Shown here: in pieces, positions 22,689 through 35,400 of the stretch
Position numbering within the stretch: position 1 is the stretch's first letter
How the letters are laid out: the number at the start of each line of letters is the position of its first letter
The notes under the pieces: model-generated
The model's input: the letters and a program-made list of their open reading frames with translations, nothing else
What the model was told of the DNA's origin: nothing
The model's database searches: none
DNA from: Paratinospora sagittata
Taxonomy: Eukaryota > Streptophyta > Magnoliopsida > Ranunculales > Menispermaceae
NCBI GenBank assembly: GCA_035771175.1
Contig: CM069612.1
Location: 25,154,987 to 25,218,986, forward strand
Reading direction: 5' to 3'
DNA length: 64,000 bases
Translations under genes and position numbers: made by a program

Positions 22689-24199
22689 TTAAAGATTTTC
22701 CGGCAATGGGAAGTTCTGAGATCCGAAGATATGAAAAGAGCTGTTCTGAACAAACACTGCAACGCCACACTTGCTGCTGTTGAAACCTTCCCAAAGTGAG
22801 AAGCTAACGCTTCCGCTAATGTTCTTCTTCGGCGAAACGTCCTTGAGAGTGCAGAGCTTCTCAAGTTTCCGAACAACAAAGTCGTTGGAGAGAACGCGTC
22901 CTTTGTTCACGCCCTTTCGGCAATCGGTTACCAGCGACGAGTCGTAGAGGGCCACCATTACATTGGCACCTTGATGATCAATCTTGGTTCTTAGTGCTCC
23001 TGTTAAGCTCACCTGTAGCGTCTCTGTTGAAGGCCTTTGGAATGTTGCCTGCAATAATTGTTCAAATTGTTATGTGCTCTTCTAGCTAGCTAGTTAGTCT
23101 CTCAAAGGGTTACATACATAAGGAAACAAATGCAAGAGACTCACTCTTGGATCATAATCTTGTTGTATTGATCGGTGTATAGTAGTAATGTTTTCATCCA
23201 AATATTTTAGATTATATGTTATAATCTAATGCCATCTATTAGATCTTATTGTTTTGGAAACATTGCAACATGTCTACATACATTTAGATAGATAAAGCTA
23301 TGGGACTTGGAAGTGGTCTCGGCAATAAAGTCCTTGGATCAACATAGATCCTCTTGGCAGCTTTACATTTCCTCCGCCTATGTCCTTCTATTTATGGGCC
23401 ACATATTTAAAAGAAAAATTTCTAGATTCACTTAGTATCCAAGAGTTTTTTAAATTTTTAGAAGTGTCAACATTTACTTCTATTCTAATAATAAAATTAA
23501 GTTTTCACGAACCCTAAAAGAAAAAAAATAAAAAATAAAATATATATATAAAAGAGAGAAATCGCTGTTACATGAGGCACCCTCATTAAGCCCCATGATG
23601 ATCAAGAAACAAAAAGCATCCCAATCAAACGGCCATAATTAAATAATCAATCAATCAATCAATCGGATTAGTTGTATGACGAGCTCACTGATCTGATGTT
23701 AATGAGTCATAATCAAAATTAACTTACTACATACCTGGAGGGTGGGAGCCGGGAATCGAACGGCGGATCTGATGTTAGACACAATCGCATCCTGATCCGT
23801 ACCGACACACTGAGATCTCCCCTGAATCACAACCTGAGGCGTGAACATGGTATCGAGCTTCAAAGCCTCCACGTAAGCCTTCTGTCTGACCGTCCATTGG
23901 CTGGACCCAAAGGGGTCTTTCCAACCCATGTAATCCCAGTAGTCCACGTGGAAGGCGAGGAAGATCAACGGCACATCAAGCTCGAAGTCCCCTCTCCCCA
24001 ATCTGGAGACCAAGAGCTCGGCCTCCGGCGACGTAGCGCAGCCTTGGGACGAGAAGAGCTCGACCACAATGGCTCCTCCTCTTCTCTGTTCCTCCGCGGC
24101 TTGGTCCGTCGTGGCGTTTTCCGGTGTGGTCGGGTTGTTCTTCTTGGGTCCCGGTGAGGATGAGCCTATTCCGAAGCACGCTAAGAGGCGTGGCGCCAT
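22689..24199 (-). CDS. DUF1223 family protein (thioredoxin-like fold), two exons
   Basis: Exon 1 is 23735-24199 (155 codons) and exon 2 is 22689-23048 (119 residues plus stop), joined in phase 0 across a 686-bp GT/AG intron, giving 274 residues. After a Pro/Asn/Thr-rich N-terminus comes AIVVELFSSQGCATSPEAEL, the DUF1223 signature, followed by LAFHVDYWDYMGWKDPFGS and FTPQVVIQGRSQCVG. Residues 156-274 are a beta-rich C-terminal part (VMVALYDSSLVTDC, NDFVVRKLEKL). Bacterial members, as I recall them, carry CxxC in the first block; here it is C-A-T-S, so a thiol redox role by that motif is unlikely. No function is established for plant members. No signal peptide is visible. The start is the first ATG of the frame. 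Confidence 0.88.
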
Positions 24200-24231
24200 G
24201 TCGGAGACTTGACGGAATCAGGTCACCGGAA

Positions 24232-24293
24232 GGAAAGAGAGAGAGAGGGTAGAGAGAGAAAGAAGAGAGAGAGGAGGGGTGGTAGAGCGAGAA
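24232..24293 (-). repeat. GA/CT-rich microsatellite in the 5' leader of the DUF1223 gene
   Basis: (GA)n-rich runs on the plus strand, so CT-rich on the transcribed strand, directly upstream of the start codon. This is typical of plant 5' UTRs. Confidence 0.7.
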
Positions 24294-27200
24294 TAGGAGG
24301 CGCTTGTTGTGGTTGGGGAGGATTTGGTGGTGATGAGAGAAAGGTGGCGAAGGGGACGGTGGACATGCGTTCTTGGACCTTATTTATTTATTTATTTTTT
24401 GTTTTTCACAACAATTTTTGTTTTTATTTAAAAACAATTAATTTTTATTTATTTAATATTAATATTTTTTTTTGTTGTCTTAAGTACGATAATAATTATT
24501 ACACAAGATAAAAATGAACTTGGATAAAATTAAAGAGTAAGGCCCGTAATTAGATGATATTTACTATTTTTCTAAGAGAGTTTAACCTTCCATCTCATGG
24601 TTAGAGGCGTTGTATGGTAGATATTTTTTTAATAATAGTCAAACAAAACACAATAAAATCTCATGTTTAAAAATATATTTAAATTATTTTGAATCACGCG
24701 TACTGGTGGCATCTAATACCTGATGTCAAGGCGGTGTTGGTCACTAAACTGTGCACGTAACCTTGGGGGATTCTATGCTTCTGGGAGTTTTATTGTAATT
24801 GAACTGCGTAGCAAGGGTTAGGCCACATGAAGAGATTTCTGGCTGGGCCCAGTAATGGAGATATTGATGTACTGTCAGGAATGGTGAAGCCTTTTAGTGG
24901 AGAAAACAACGGTTGTACATGGAAAATACTCTACGTGGTTGATACGGACAGGTGGCTGGCACGTCGGTGGTGGGCAGTAGCGTGGGTTAGTTTTTGGGTT
25001 GTCAGTGGGGGCCATAGGAACAACTTGTGGAGTTGGACAACCTACCAGCGTTCACTACCAAATCTTATTATATATAGACTGTTTTATTTATAGAATAATA
25101 GGAAGTAAGTTAATCTGTGTTTATGTTGGACCCACGTAACAGCTTGCGGACAACCTATCGAGATCGTCTATTTTTATTTTTATTTTTAAACATCTATAAT
25201 TTTTTTATTTTTTGATAATTATACTAATCTCTTAACCCTTGGTTGTTTCAGTGAAAGATGTTACCAATAGTCAACAGTAAAGAGTCGAACTTGTGATCTT
25301 ATTTTTAAAGACACTCCTAAAGCCATTCAACTAACCCGTTGATTTAAAAGATGGATAATCATACAAAGATTTATATGTCTTATTCTTATAGTACTTCTAA
25401 TATGCAACAGTACTCTAAGATCACTTTAGTTAGGCTTGAGAATAAAGCAATATTGAGGTACGATTTCCTTTTGTTTGTTTTCTTGTTTTCTGAGATAAGT
25501 CCCTCAACCTAATTGTATTATATGGTTGCATGTGATGATAGATTGTAAGAGAATGACAGCGCTAACGAAAAAAGAAAGAAAGAAAAGGTAGTGGAAAAGT
25601 GCAAAAAGAAGGGATTAGGTCTGATTCTCAAGTTTCTTTTTATGATTTTTTTTTTAAGTGACATGTATAAATACACCGCTCATTTCATATTATAAGCATG
25701 GTCTCTTATGCCACTTTTTTTCTTTGTCAATACATTAGATCTTTGCAGACCCACAAATCATTTCAAATCAATAAATCAAAGATACAAGCCAACATAAAGT
25801 TGGTGCAGTTGACAAAGAGAGGGTTCCTGGTTTAACTCTTGTCACTTCCTCACTTTATAGAGTGAAAGAGATTAATACGTAGTGGGTCTGATACCTCTCC
25901 GAGAATATGGTATTGAACTGATGAAACTAGTTATATAACTAACTATTAACATTATTTCTTCTAAAAAAGAAAAAAGAAAAGAAAAGATAAAGACAATCTC
26001 AACTATTATAAATAAATACTCACACTAAAGCCTAATTGGGCCACAACAAACCCTAATAGAATCACAATAACTCCTTATCCTATATGAAACCGAAGAGATT
26101 TGAACCCTCCAACTCTTATGAAGGGAAATAGATGCTTAAGTGTTGAGCTATCGATAATTGGTCAACTCTTATATATACTAGTTGCATTGCCAACGTTGGC
26201 TTGGCAAGATGGTGGTTGGACTAGGCCCCGGAGGGGAGATACGTGTTCGATTCACAGCCAAGCCCCATTAGTGGGGGGATTAGGCGGTTTCCTCATTGGC
26301 CTGATATCTCCTAAGACTGAAATCTATTATTTTTTTCTTAATACATATATGTTAGAAACTACTCAACCTAAAAGCTATAACTATTAGATAAGGATCCAAC
26401 AATAAATATCTAGTTATCATCAATATTCTTCCTCATGTGCAGCCCCATCCTACTCGTGGAGAGATAAAAGAAGAAAAATATGAATTATGCAAATAGGGAA
26501 CATACAAAATGTCAATAACGAGACTTAAACCCAGATATCTTGTAAAATCAAAGCTTTAATACTATGTTAGAAACCACTCAACTTAAAAGCTATAACTATT
26601 AGACAAGAGCCTAACAATATATATTAAGCTATCATCAACAAAAAAAAAAATATATATATATATATAGCAATTGCATTTGTCTATTCATATTCGAGACTTA
26701 TCTAAATACCGTGCTCAATGCCAACCCAAAACTTGTCACATGAAAGCTAACTTGCAAAAATAATTATAGTTTTCTCAAGCAACCTATGCATTATGCACTT
26801 TAAGGGTTAGTCTTGAAGTATATGTTATTCTAGAAGATTGAATGAAAGTGTGTTTTTAAGGCTGAGCTAAGAGTTTTACAATGCGGATTTAAAACTAACC
26901 TTTCCACATATGAAATGTATTATTGCATGCCTTTTAAGTTGGCATTCTCAATGCAACATAATAAAGGGTGGAAATTGCAATTAACTAATGCAAATCCAAT
27001 TGCTTAATTAATACATATAAAGAAGGTAAAGACACGAATTGGCCAGCAATGTACCTTGGTTAAATCACCTTAGCTTGAGAAGGTTCAAAACTAAACATAT
27101 TAATTTGTAGTATATAATCAAGCAAAAGTTATTGAAGCCGGCCCTTGTGAAGTTGTAAATTTTATTTATTTATTTTTTTGCAAGGTAAAAGAAAGAATTA
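24294..27200. other. Intergenic, old repeat fragments, no gene recognised
   Basis: AT-rich sequence with SINE-like pieces (minus strand near 25250-25340; plus strand 26190-26320). A repeated phrase GAAAC(T/C)ACTCAAC(C/T)TAAAAGC starts near 26353 and 26574, with continuing similarity for about 60 bases. Nothing resembles a functional gene. Confidence 0.5.
26190..26320 (+). mobile_element. SINE-like tRNA-derived sequence
   Basis: GGCTTGGCAAGATGGTGGTT acts as an A-box-like head, followed by GATACGTGTTCGATTCACAG, a good B-box. The stretch is GC-richer than its surroundings and is followed by a degenerate body and T-rich end. No target repeat was found. Confidence 0.4.
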
Positions 27201-27217
27201 TATTCTTAAACTATCAC

Positions 27218-27225
27218 TATAAATA
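27218..27225 (+). promoter_or_regulatory. TATA box of the LysM gene
   Basis: TATAAATA lies 96 bases before the start codon at 27314, with an A-rich leader in between. Confidence 0.6.
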
Positions 27226-27313
27226 CTTGATGCTTAGTAAACCAAAATCCCAAGAGAAATATTTGGTAAAAGGAGAAGAGAGAAATTAAGCACTATAGCC
27301 TCTTGGGGTAATT

Positions 27314-28016
27314 ATGGCCAACATGAAAGCAGCAATTGCTCTGTTGTTCTCTCTTCTTCTCATCTTCTCCGTGGCTGAAAGCAGGTTGCTTGGTGGTAAT
27401 TGCCCATTTGCCCATTCATCTATTAACCAACTTAAGATTGGTGTGTGACCAAGAATGCCACTTTATAAAGTGGGAGTACTCTTGAGTTTGACCGACCAAG
27501 CATAAATGTACTCAGAGCATTTAAGTTCCTTAGATCAACATAAAGTCATCCAATACACGGGTCTCTATATTAATTTAAGGGACTTGGGCATGAGTACACT
27601 TCTTTAGTACATTTCCCGTGTTACCAGAGCATTTTTTTTTTTATCAATCGGTTAGAATAAGAAGGTTTGTTCGTACATCAAAGGACTACTCAAAGTGCTC
27701 TTAGAGGACCAAATACGTCCCTTAAATCATTTTAAAATCATTAAACTTAGTATATATGAATTTAATTAGCTAATTATGTGCATTAATTGGATTAACCCCT
27801 TATATATAAATGTTTGTATGAACAGAGGCATCTGCAGAAAAGGATTCTACCACAAACTGTAATGAAGTTCTAGGGGTGCAAAGTGGGGATACTTGCCTTT
27901 CCATCATGCAAACATTCAACCTGAGTGCTGAGGATTTTGGTGCTATCAACCCTAATCTCGACTGTGATGCCCTATTTGTGGGTCAGTGGCTCTGTGTTTC
28001 TGGGATTTCCGGCTGA
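27314..28016 (+). CDS. Small secreted single-LysM protein, two exons
   Basis: Exon 1 is 27314-27395 and exon 2 is 27826-28016 (GT/AG, phase 1), giving 90 residues. Residues 1-24 form a signal peptide (MANMKAAIALLFSLLLIFS core). One LysM domain spans about 42-86, recognisable by VLGVQSGDTCLSIMQTFNLS, INPNLDC and VGQWLCV. Four cysteines (39, 51, 74, 84) could form two disulfides. There is no transmembrane helix, kinase or GPI signal, so the product should be a free apoplastic protein. LysM domains bind N-acetylglucosamine-containing glycans such as chitin; the role of these small plant proteins is not established. A broken paralogue exon lies 1.7 kb downstream. Confidence 0.88.
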
Positions 28017-29715
28017 TCTTCACTACTTGATGATCATGATCTCCTAATTATCAACTCTACCAAATCCAATATAAATTAATGTATCAATAAATTGAGAGAG
28101 ATATTCTACCTCTGAATTCCTCTCTCTAGCTACTTGAATTTTCTTTAGATTCCTCAAGTTGTTCCTTAATTCGGCTATCCAATATATATTCAATTCAAGA
28201 AAGTCCTTTTTCAACTTCATGAATTTGCTTCCTTCCCAATCTGTGTTTATATATTAAGTGGTTATATACATATATAATCAGTAGGATATATGCAGTAAAA
28301 CTAAAAAGATCTGATTCAAGTTTTAAGGCCTTGTCCATGTTTTTTAGTTATTACAATGCAAATCTAATAAATAACATATCATGGTATAACTTTATATCCC
28401 TTACTAATCTACTATAGTATAAGCAAAATGCTACAAATAGCTAGGACTACAAACCCCACCACTTACCAATCATAAATAAATAAATAAATAAAGTTAATTG
28501 ATGAAGTTATTTATGGAGCAAAAACACTTTTAGAAAAAATTGAGAGAGATCAGAAAAAACGTTTTTGGAAAAACTCTCCCAAACAAGAGTCATATATTTA
28601 AAACTGAAAATTTCGTGATAGTCGAGTTATTAAAAGTCGTCAAAATATTGAATCTATTTTAATGTTATAAAATTTAAACCAAAAAAATACAAATCTAAAA
28701 CACTTAAATATGTATATAAATATGATAAAATTAATAATATGAGGTTTTTTCTTTCTTTCTTTTTTAGCATGACAACCAAAGGACTGCTAATTATGATAAT
28801 TGGTCATAGCTAATACAACAGTAATTTTTTTAATCTCTTTAATTTATTAAAAAATGTTATCAATTTTTTTTTTCTAATTTTGAGATTGATCAATTAAACC
28901 TCATAATATATATAACTCAAAAAAAAAAAATTTGCTTGCTCCCAAAAGATATCATTGAAAGGAAGATCTCTTCTAATATTTTATTTATTTATTATTATTC
29001 CTATCTCTTCTAAGATTTTGCAAGGCCGAGAAGTAAGCGTTGGAGAGATTGTTGGGAAACTGAAAGAATGGATAAAGATAGCCACTTGGGTGACTGATTT
29101 TATGGCGATAAATAATATGTTTGATTGATAAGCACAAAAATTGATTATCTGCCGTTTCTTATTTTTAATTTTTTTGGACTCTTTATCTTACGGGCTGCAG
29201 CTGAACTAGTGTTATATAATACAATAGAGCCATGAAACTTAATATGACTATATATATATATATAGAATAAGGTAAACCCGTCACCCAGTTTCCTTTGATG
29301 TTTTGAGAGGTAAACCCGGCACTCAATTTTCTTTGATGTTTTGAGAATGCGCATATATTTTTGTATAGAAATTTGGAACAATGGATGCTGGTTGATTATC
29401 ATCCAAACACCATCATATGCCAATTAACCCTCATAATATTTAGTATAATATATATACTAGTATATGATCTTTTTAATTAATTTCTTTTTGGGTCCTAAGA
29501 GTTGCTGAAAATCCATAATTTCACTCTGGTATGCATAAATGCTAATTAATTATCCAATTAGTACTTAAGGATACTTAATTGGCCGCCTGCTGCCTTAATT
29601 TGCCTAAGCTAAATCACCTAATTAATATTCTTAAACAGACAGCAAGTAAAGATTCAGTGATGAAGCCCGGCTCAGGAAGTCAGGTCCCTTTGTAACTAAT
29701 TAGAAAGCAGAGAGC
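28017..29715. other. Intergenic between the LysM gene and its broken paralogue
   Basis: AT-rich sequence; the first part is probably the 3' UTR of the LysM gene. An ATAA tetranucleotide run lies near 28475 and an imperfect direct repeat (AGGTAAACCCG(T/G)CAC...) at about 29268-29346. No gene is seen. Confidence 0.5.
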
Positions 29716-29792
29716 AATGTCTCTTAAGTTGGCTCTGTTGCTTTCTCTTCTTCTCATCATCTCCATGGCTGAGAGATGACAGCTTCTTGGTG
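29716..29792 (+). pseudogene. Exon 1 of a LysM-protein paralogue, broken
   Basis: MSLKLALLLSLLLIISMAER then TGA, then QLLG and a GTAATT donor. It is aligned residue for residue with exon 1 of the 27314 gene (LFSLLLIFSVAESRLLG). The TGA falls where the intact copy has AGC/AGG, and no LysM exon is found in the next 430 bases. It is therefore a truncated, stop-carrying tandem duplicate. Confidence 0.72.
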
Positions 29793-30228
29793 GTAATTAA
29801 TTAATTACTTACATTTTATATAATTCCCAGCTTCTTTCAGATTAATATGTTCATCTAAATCATCCATATATACATGAATTATAACTTCAATTACTGTGCA
29901 ATCCAACATTATTGTGCAAAATGGTCATACACAAATCAGAGAGAAAACAGAGAGTAAACTCAAACTCAAGAATATTTAAACTAAAACAAGAAAAAAGAAA
30001 TGTATTTATAAAACAACTCAACATAAGAGAATCCTTGAAAAAACTCCCAACACTACACATGTGCATGCACTGTGATAACAAAAAACTCTATTGTTATCAA
30101 TAGACCCTACTACAAAACAAACGAGCCCTCTAAAACTAATAAGAACCATCACAACTCTGAAAACTATTAAAAAAAAACTAAATGAAACTATAGATAATGA
30201 GGGAATATATCAACTAATGAAATCAAAT

Positions 30229-31445
30229 TTAGACAGAAGAAGCTCCAGCAGGCTTCTTCATCTCAGTGCCATCATCATCATCATTAACAAATCTCTTCCA
30301 GTACCAGTGATTCTTCCACACTTTCGACATCTCTTCAATTGGAATTCCCTTAGTCTCGGGCAAGAAAAAGTAGATGAAGATAGTCATGATAGCAACAAAG
30401 AAGGCAAAGAAGTAGAACAATCCAAACTTCATTGTGCAAAGCATCTTCAAGAAGATCTCAGCGATGAGGAAAGTGAAGAACATGTTTACTGCAACATTGA
30501 TACTTTGTGCAGCTGATCGGATTTCGAGAGGGAAGATCTCACTGGGCACAAGCCATCCCAAAGGCCCCCATGACCAAGCAAAAGCAACAACATATAGGCA
30601 AATGCACATAACCACCAGAATTGCGTAAGTGTTGCCAATGGTTGCCACACCAGTTGTCCCGAATTTCGCCCATATAAGAGACCCAACAGCAAGCTGAGTT
30701 CAACAAAATTCAGAAAATCACACATCTCAATTCAATACTAAAAAACTTAATTAACACAAACTAACTAAAAGTAAATTAGGAAATTTACCTGGAATATGAA
30801 CATTTGGATTCCACCCTCTAAGAGAAGGAACCTTCTTCCCTTTCTATCAACCAAACCAATGGAAACAAAGGTTGCAATGACATTAACTGTACCGGTGATC
30901 ACAGCAGACATTAAAGAAGCACTGCTTCCAAACCCAAGAGTCTTGAACAGAACGGGAGCATAGAACATAACCACATTAATACCAGTAATCTGCTGGAAGA
31001 AAGGGATTAAAATGGACATAACCAATTGGGGTCTGTATTTTCTCATCCAAATGTTGGTCCATGGATGCTCAACTTTTCTTGAAGCTTCACTAGCAGCAAC
31101 AAGATCATTAAACTCCTCATCAATATCATCAGTTCCTCTGATTTTCCTGAGCATGACCCTTGCTTCATCTGGATGATTTCTCTCTAATATGGAGTTTGGT
31201 GTGTCTGGAACAAAGAAACTTCCTACAGTGATCATAAGGGCTGGAACAGCAGCCCCAGCCAAACTCACTCTCCATCCCCAACCACCCTCTATCTTGGATG
31301 TCACATAGTTAACAAGATTGGCAGCAAGAATTCCGACAGTAATCATCAGTTGAAAGCCAATGTTGAGAGCTCCACGGTACTTGTGAGGAGCCATCTCTGA
31401 TAAGTATAGTGGCACAGACTGCAAACAAATTGGACTTTCAACATA

Positions 31446-31492
<47 letters not shown>

Positions 31493-32263
31493 GATGCAAA
31501 ACTAATAAAATATGTGTGTATATATATATATATGTATGACTAAGTAGTCACAAGTTCAAGTCATGAAAATAGCCTCTATACGGTAGACCCAAAAGTGGTC
31601 TGACCCTTTCCTAGGACCTTGCACTAGACTACCTTTATATATATATATATATATATATAAGATTTATATGAAGAGTAATATACCTGATTAGCGAAACCAA
31701 CACCAATACCAAGCAACATACGACCAATAATAAGCATGGCAACGTTTTTGGCAGCACCATTGATAATGGCTCCAATTAAGAAAATAAAACCACCAAGAAA
31801 CATAGAGCGCTTTCTACCGAAGACTCTCGTGACAGTGGAAGCAAAGAAGGAAGCCAGAAGAGCCAATAGGTACAAAGACGAAGTAAACATGGTTAAAATC
31901 TGGCTATCGAATTTACAGTACTGATTGGTGGATTCTATCCCACTTTCCTTCCTGTAAACAGAAGGGAAAAACTCCTGCAAGAACGAAGGCATTGAAGTAA
32001 CACCACCTTCATTCATCAAACACAAAACACACACCAATATCAACATCAGATGTTTAAAAACAAACAAAAGTAACGTAAAATAACACTATATAAACAGAAC
32101 CCAGAATCATATTTCATTGGTTCTTACCAGAAATACCGATATCGTAACCAAAGATCAAACCACCAAAGGCAGCAATCAAGCAAGCCATGAACACAGCTCC
32201 GGTCAACTTGCCGGGATAGTTCTTCTCGGGCCCATTAGGTCCGATCATAGCACCGCCCGCCAT
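30229..32263 (-). CDS. STP-type monosaccharide/H+ symporter (hexose transporter)
   Basis: Four exons, 32128-32263, 31684-32006, 30789-31418 and 30229-30693, with GT/AG junctions and correct phases encode 517 residues, the normal STP length. Family landmarks in order: [19 protein letters not shown] in TM1, [11 protein letters not shown] after TM2, [30 protein letters not shown], the central loop, [59 protein letters not shown] and the closing [11 protein letters not shown]. These mark a 12-helix plasma-membrane MFS sugar porter that takes up hexoses with protons. Intron 2 holds TA repeats and a degraded SINE. No frame defect is seen. A close paralogue starts 31 kb away in the same orientation. 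Substrate preference cannot be read from the sequence. Confidence 0.95.
31448..31489. repeat. (TA)n microsatellite in STP intron 2
   Basis: About 20 TA units; shorter TA runs lie nearby at about 31517-31534 and 31637-31659. Confidence 0.9.
31535..31640 (+). mobile_element. Degraded Au-like SINE in STP intron 2 (antisense to the gene)
   Basis: CACAAGTTCAAGTCATGAAA (B-box region), then GCCTCTATACGGTAGACCC and CTGACCCTTTCCTAGGACC. This succession resembles the widespread plant Au SINE as I remember it. The head is partly lost and the copy is diverged. Confidence 0.55.
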
Positions 32264-32350
32264 GACTTGATTGAAGAAAAGAGCAAAAAAGAAGAGTGAT
32301 TGATGTAGAGAGACGAGAACAAGGAAGAACAATTAATCAGACTAGTGGGG

Positions 32351-32361
32351 GTTTATATATA
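32351..32361 (-). promoter_or_regulatory. TATA box of the STP gene
   Basis: Minus-strand TATATATAAAC lies about 90 bases upstream of the start codon at 32263, followed by a CT-rich leader. Confidence 0.6.
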
Positions 32362-32414
32362 TAGTTGAATTAAGGGTTGCGGATAGATAGAACAGTTAGA
32401 ATCCAATAAGAAAT

Positions 32415-35400
32415 CAAAATAGTTGGAAATGATAAGATGGAAAATCCCGAATATGATTGAGTTTTATCCTATTTAATTAAGTACTTCTATTTGATTATAA
32501 TTCTATCTGACATCAAATCTCGAAATCTACCCAGATATCTACCTATTTTTTCTCGGAAAGAATCAGAAGATAGGTTATCACATATCCTATAATACAAAAA
32601 AATGGTTGGAATCGTCTGTTTTTATTTATCTTTAGTTACAGTCTACTCTCATTTTATTTTTAGTTCTAATTTTGTTTAATTTTATTTAGTTCATATGTTT
32701 TATCCATATTTTGTGGGTTGATAGATTAAAGAACATATTTTTAAGTTGATTTAAATTTTTTATTATCATTTATTTTAATATTTGTCAAATATATAATTTT
32801 ATAAATATGTCTACCTAAATTTTTTCAACAGTTTATAACAGATTGTTTTAGTTAATTAACGTTTTATTTTATATAATAAATACAATTTAAAATAGTTGGA
32901 ACTGATGAATTAGAAGATGGAAAATCTAAAATATGATTGGGTTTTATCCTATTTGATTAAGTACTTCTATTTGATTACGTACTTGTAATTCTATTTGACA
33001 TTAGATATCTACCTATTTTTTCTCGGGAAGAATCAGAAGATAGGTTATCACATACCCTATAGTACAGAAGAATCAGAAGATAGGTTATCAAATCCTATAA
33101 TACAAAAAACGGTTGGATCCTCCGTTTTTATTTATCTTTAGTTACAGTCTACTCTCATTTTATTTTTAGTTCTAATTTTGTTTAATTTTATTTAGTTCAT
33201 ATGTTTTATCCATATTTTGTGGGTTGATAGATTAAATAACAGATTTTTAAGTTGATTTAAATTTTTTATTATCATTTATTTTAATATTTGTCAAATATAT
33301 AATTTTATAAATATGTCTACCTAAATTTTTTCAACAGTTTACGAAATATGATTGGGTTTTATCCTAATTGATGAAGTACTTCTATTTGATTGCGTACTTG
33401 TAATTCTATCTGACATCAAATCTCGAAATCTACCCAGATATCTACCTATTTTTTCTCGGGAAAAATCAGAAGATAGGTTATCGCATATCCTATAGTACAA
33501 AAAAACAGAAGAATCAGAAGATAGGTTATCAAATATCCTATAATACAAAAAACGGTTGGAATCCTCCGTTTTTATTTATCTTTAGTTACAGTTACTCTCA
33601 TTTTATTTTTAGTTCTAATTTTGTTTAATTTTATTTAGTTCATTTGTTTTATCCATATTTTGTGGGTTGATACATTAAAGAACAGATTTTTAAGTTGATT
33701 TAAATTTTTTATTATCATGTATTTTAATATTTGTCAAATATATAATTTTACAAATATGTCTACCTAAATTTTTTCAACAGTTTATAACAGATTGTTTTAG
33801 TTAATTAACGTTTTATTTTATATAATCAATTCAGTTTAAAATAGTTGGAACTGATCAATTAGAAGATAGAAAATCCGGAATATGATTGGGTTTTATCCTA
33901 TTTGATTAAGTACTTCTATTTGATTACGTACTTGTAATTCTATCTGACATCAAATCTCGAAATCTACCCAGATATCTACCTATTTTTTCTCCGGAAGAAT
34001 CAGAAGATAGGTTATCACATATCCTATAGTACAAAAAAACGGAAGAATCAGAAAATAGGTTATCAAATATCCTATAATACAAAAAACGGTTGGAATCCTC
34101 CGTTTTTATTTATCTTTAGTTACAGTCTACTCTCATTTTATTTTTAGTTCTAATTTTGTTTAGTTTTATTTAGTTCATATGTTTTATCCATATTTTGTGG
34201 GTTGAGAGATTAAAGAACAGATTTTCTAAGTTGATTTAAATTCTTTATTATCATGTATTTTAATATTTGTCAAATATATAATTTTATAAATATGTCTACC
34301 TAAATTTTTTCAACAGTTTATAACAGATTGTTTTAGTTAATTAACGTTTTATTTTATATAATAAATTCAGTTTAAAATAGTTGGAACTGATCAATTAGAA
34401 GATGGAAAATCCGGAATATGATTGGATTTTATCCTATTTGATTAAGTACTTCTATTTGATTACGTACTTGTAATTCTATCTGACATCAAATCTCAAAATC
34501 TACCCAGATATCTACCTATTTTTTTCTCGGGAAGAATCAGAAGATAAGTTATCACATATCCTATAGTACAACTACCCAGATATCTACCTATTTTTTTCTC
34601 GGGAAGAATCAGAAGATAGGTTATCACATACCTATAGTACAAAAAAACAGAAGAATCAGAAGATAGGTTATCAAATATCCTATAATACAAAAACGGTTGG
34701 AATCCTCCGTTTTTATTTATCTTTAGTTACAGTTACTCTCATTTTATGTTTAGTTCTAATATTGTTTAATTTTATTTAGTTCATATGTTTTATCCATATT
34801 TTGTGGGTTGCATGATAGATTAAAGAACAGATTTTTAAGTTGATTTAAAATTTTTATTATCATTTATTTTAATATTTGTCAAATATATAATTTTATAAAT
34901 ATGTCTACCTAAATTTCAGTTTAAAATAGTTGGAACTGATCAATTAGAAGATGGAAAATTCGAAATATGATTGAGTTTTATCCTATTTGATTAAGTACTT
35001 CTATTTGATTACGTAGTTGTAATTCTATTTGACATCAAATATCAAAATCTATCCATATATCTACCTATTTTTTCTCCGGAAGAATCAGAAGATAGGTTAT
35101 CACATATCTTATAGTACAAAAAAATAGAAGAATCAGAAGATAGGTTATCAGATATCCTATAATACAAAAAACGGTTGGAATCCTCCATTTTTATTTATCT
35201 TTAGTTACATCTACTCTCATTTTATTTTTAGTTCTAATTTTGTTTAATTTTATTTAGTTCATATGTTTTATCCATATTTTGTGCGTTGATAGATTAAAGA
35301 ACATATTTTTTAAGTTGATTTAAATTTTTTATTATCATGTATTTTAATATTTGTCAAATATATAATTTTATAAATATGTCTACCTAAATTTTTTCAACAG

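Noticed and set aside
33339..34690. Repeated YYRIFDNLSSDSS-like frames
   Set aside because: Shadow translations of the satellite units.
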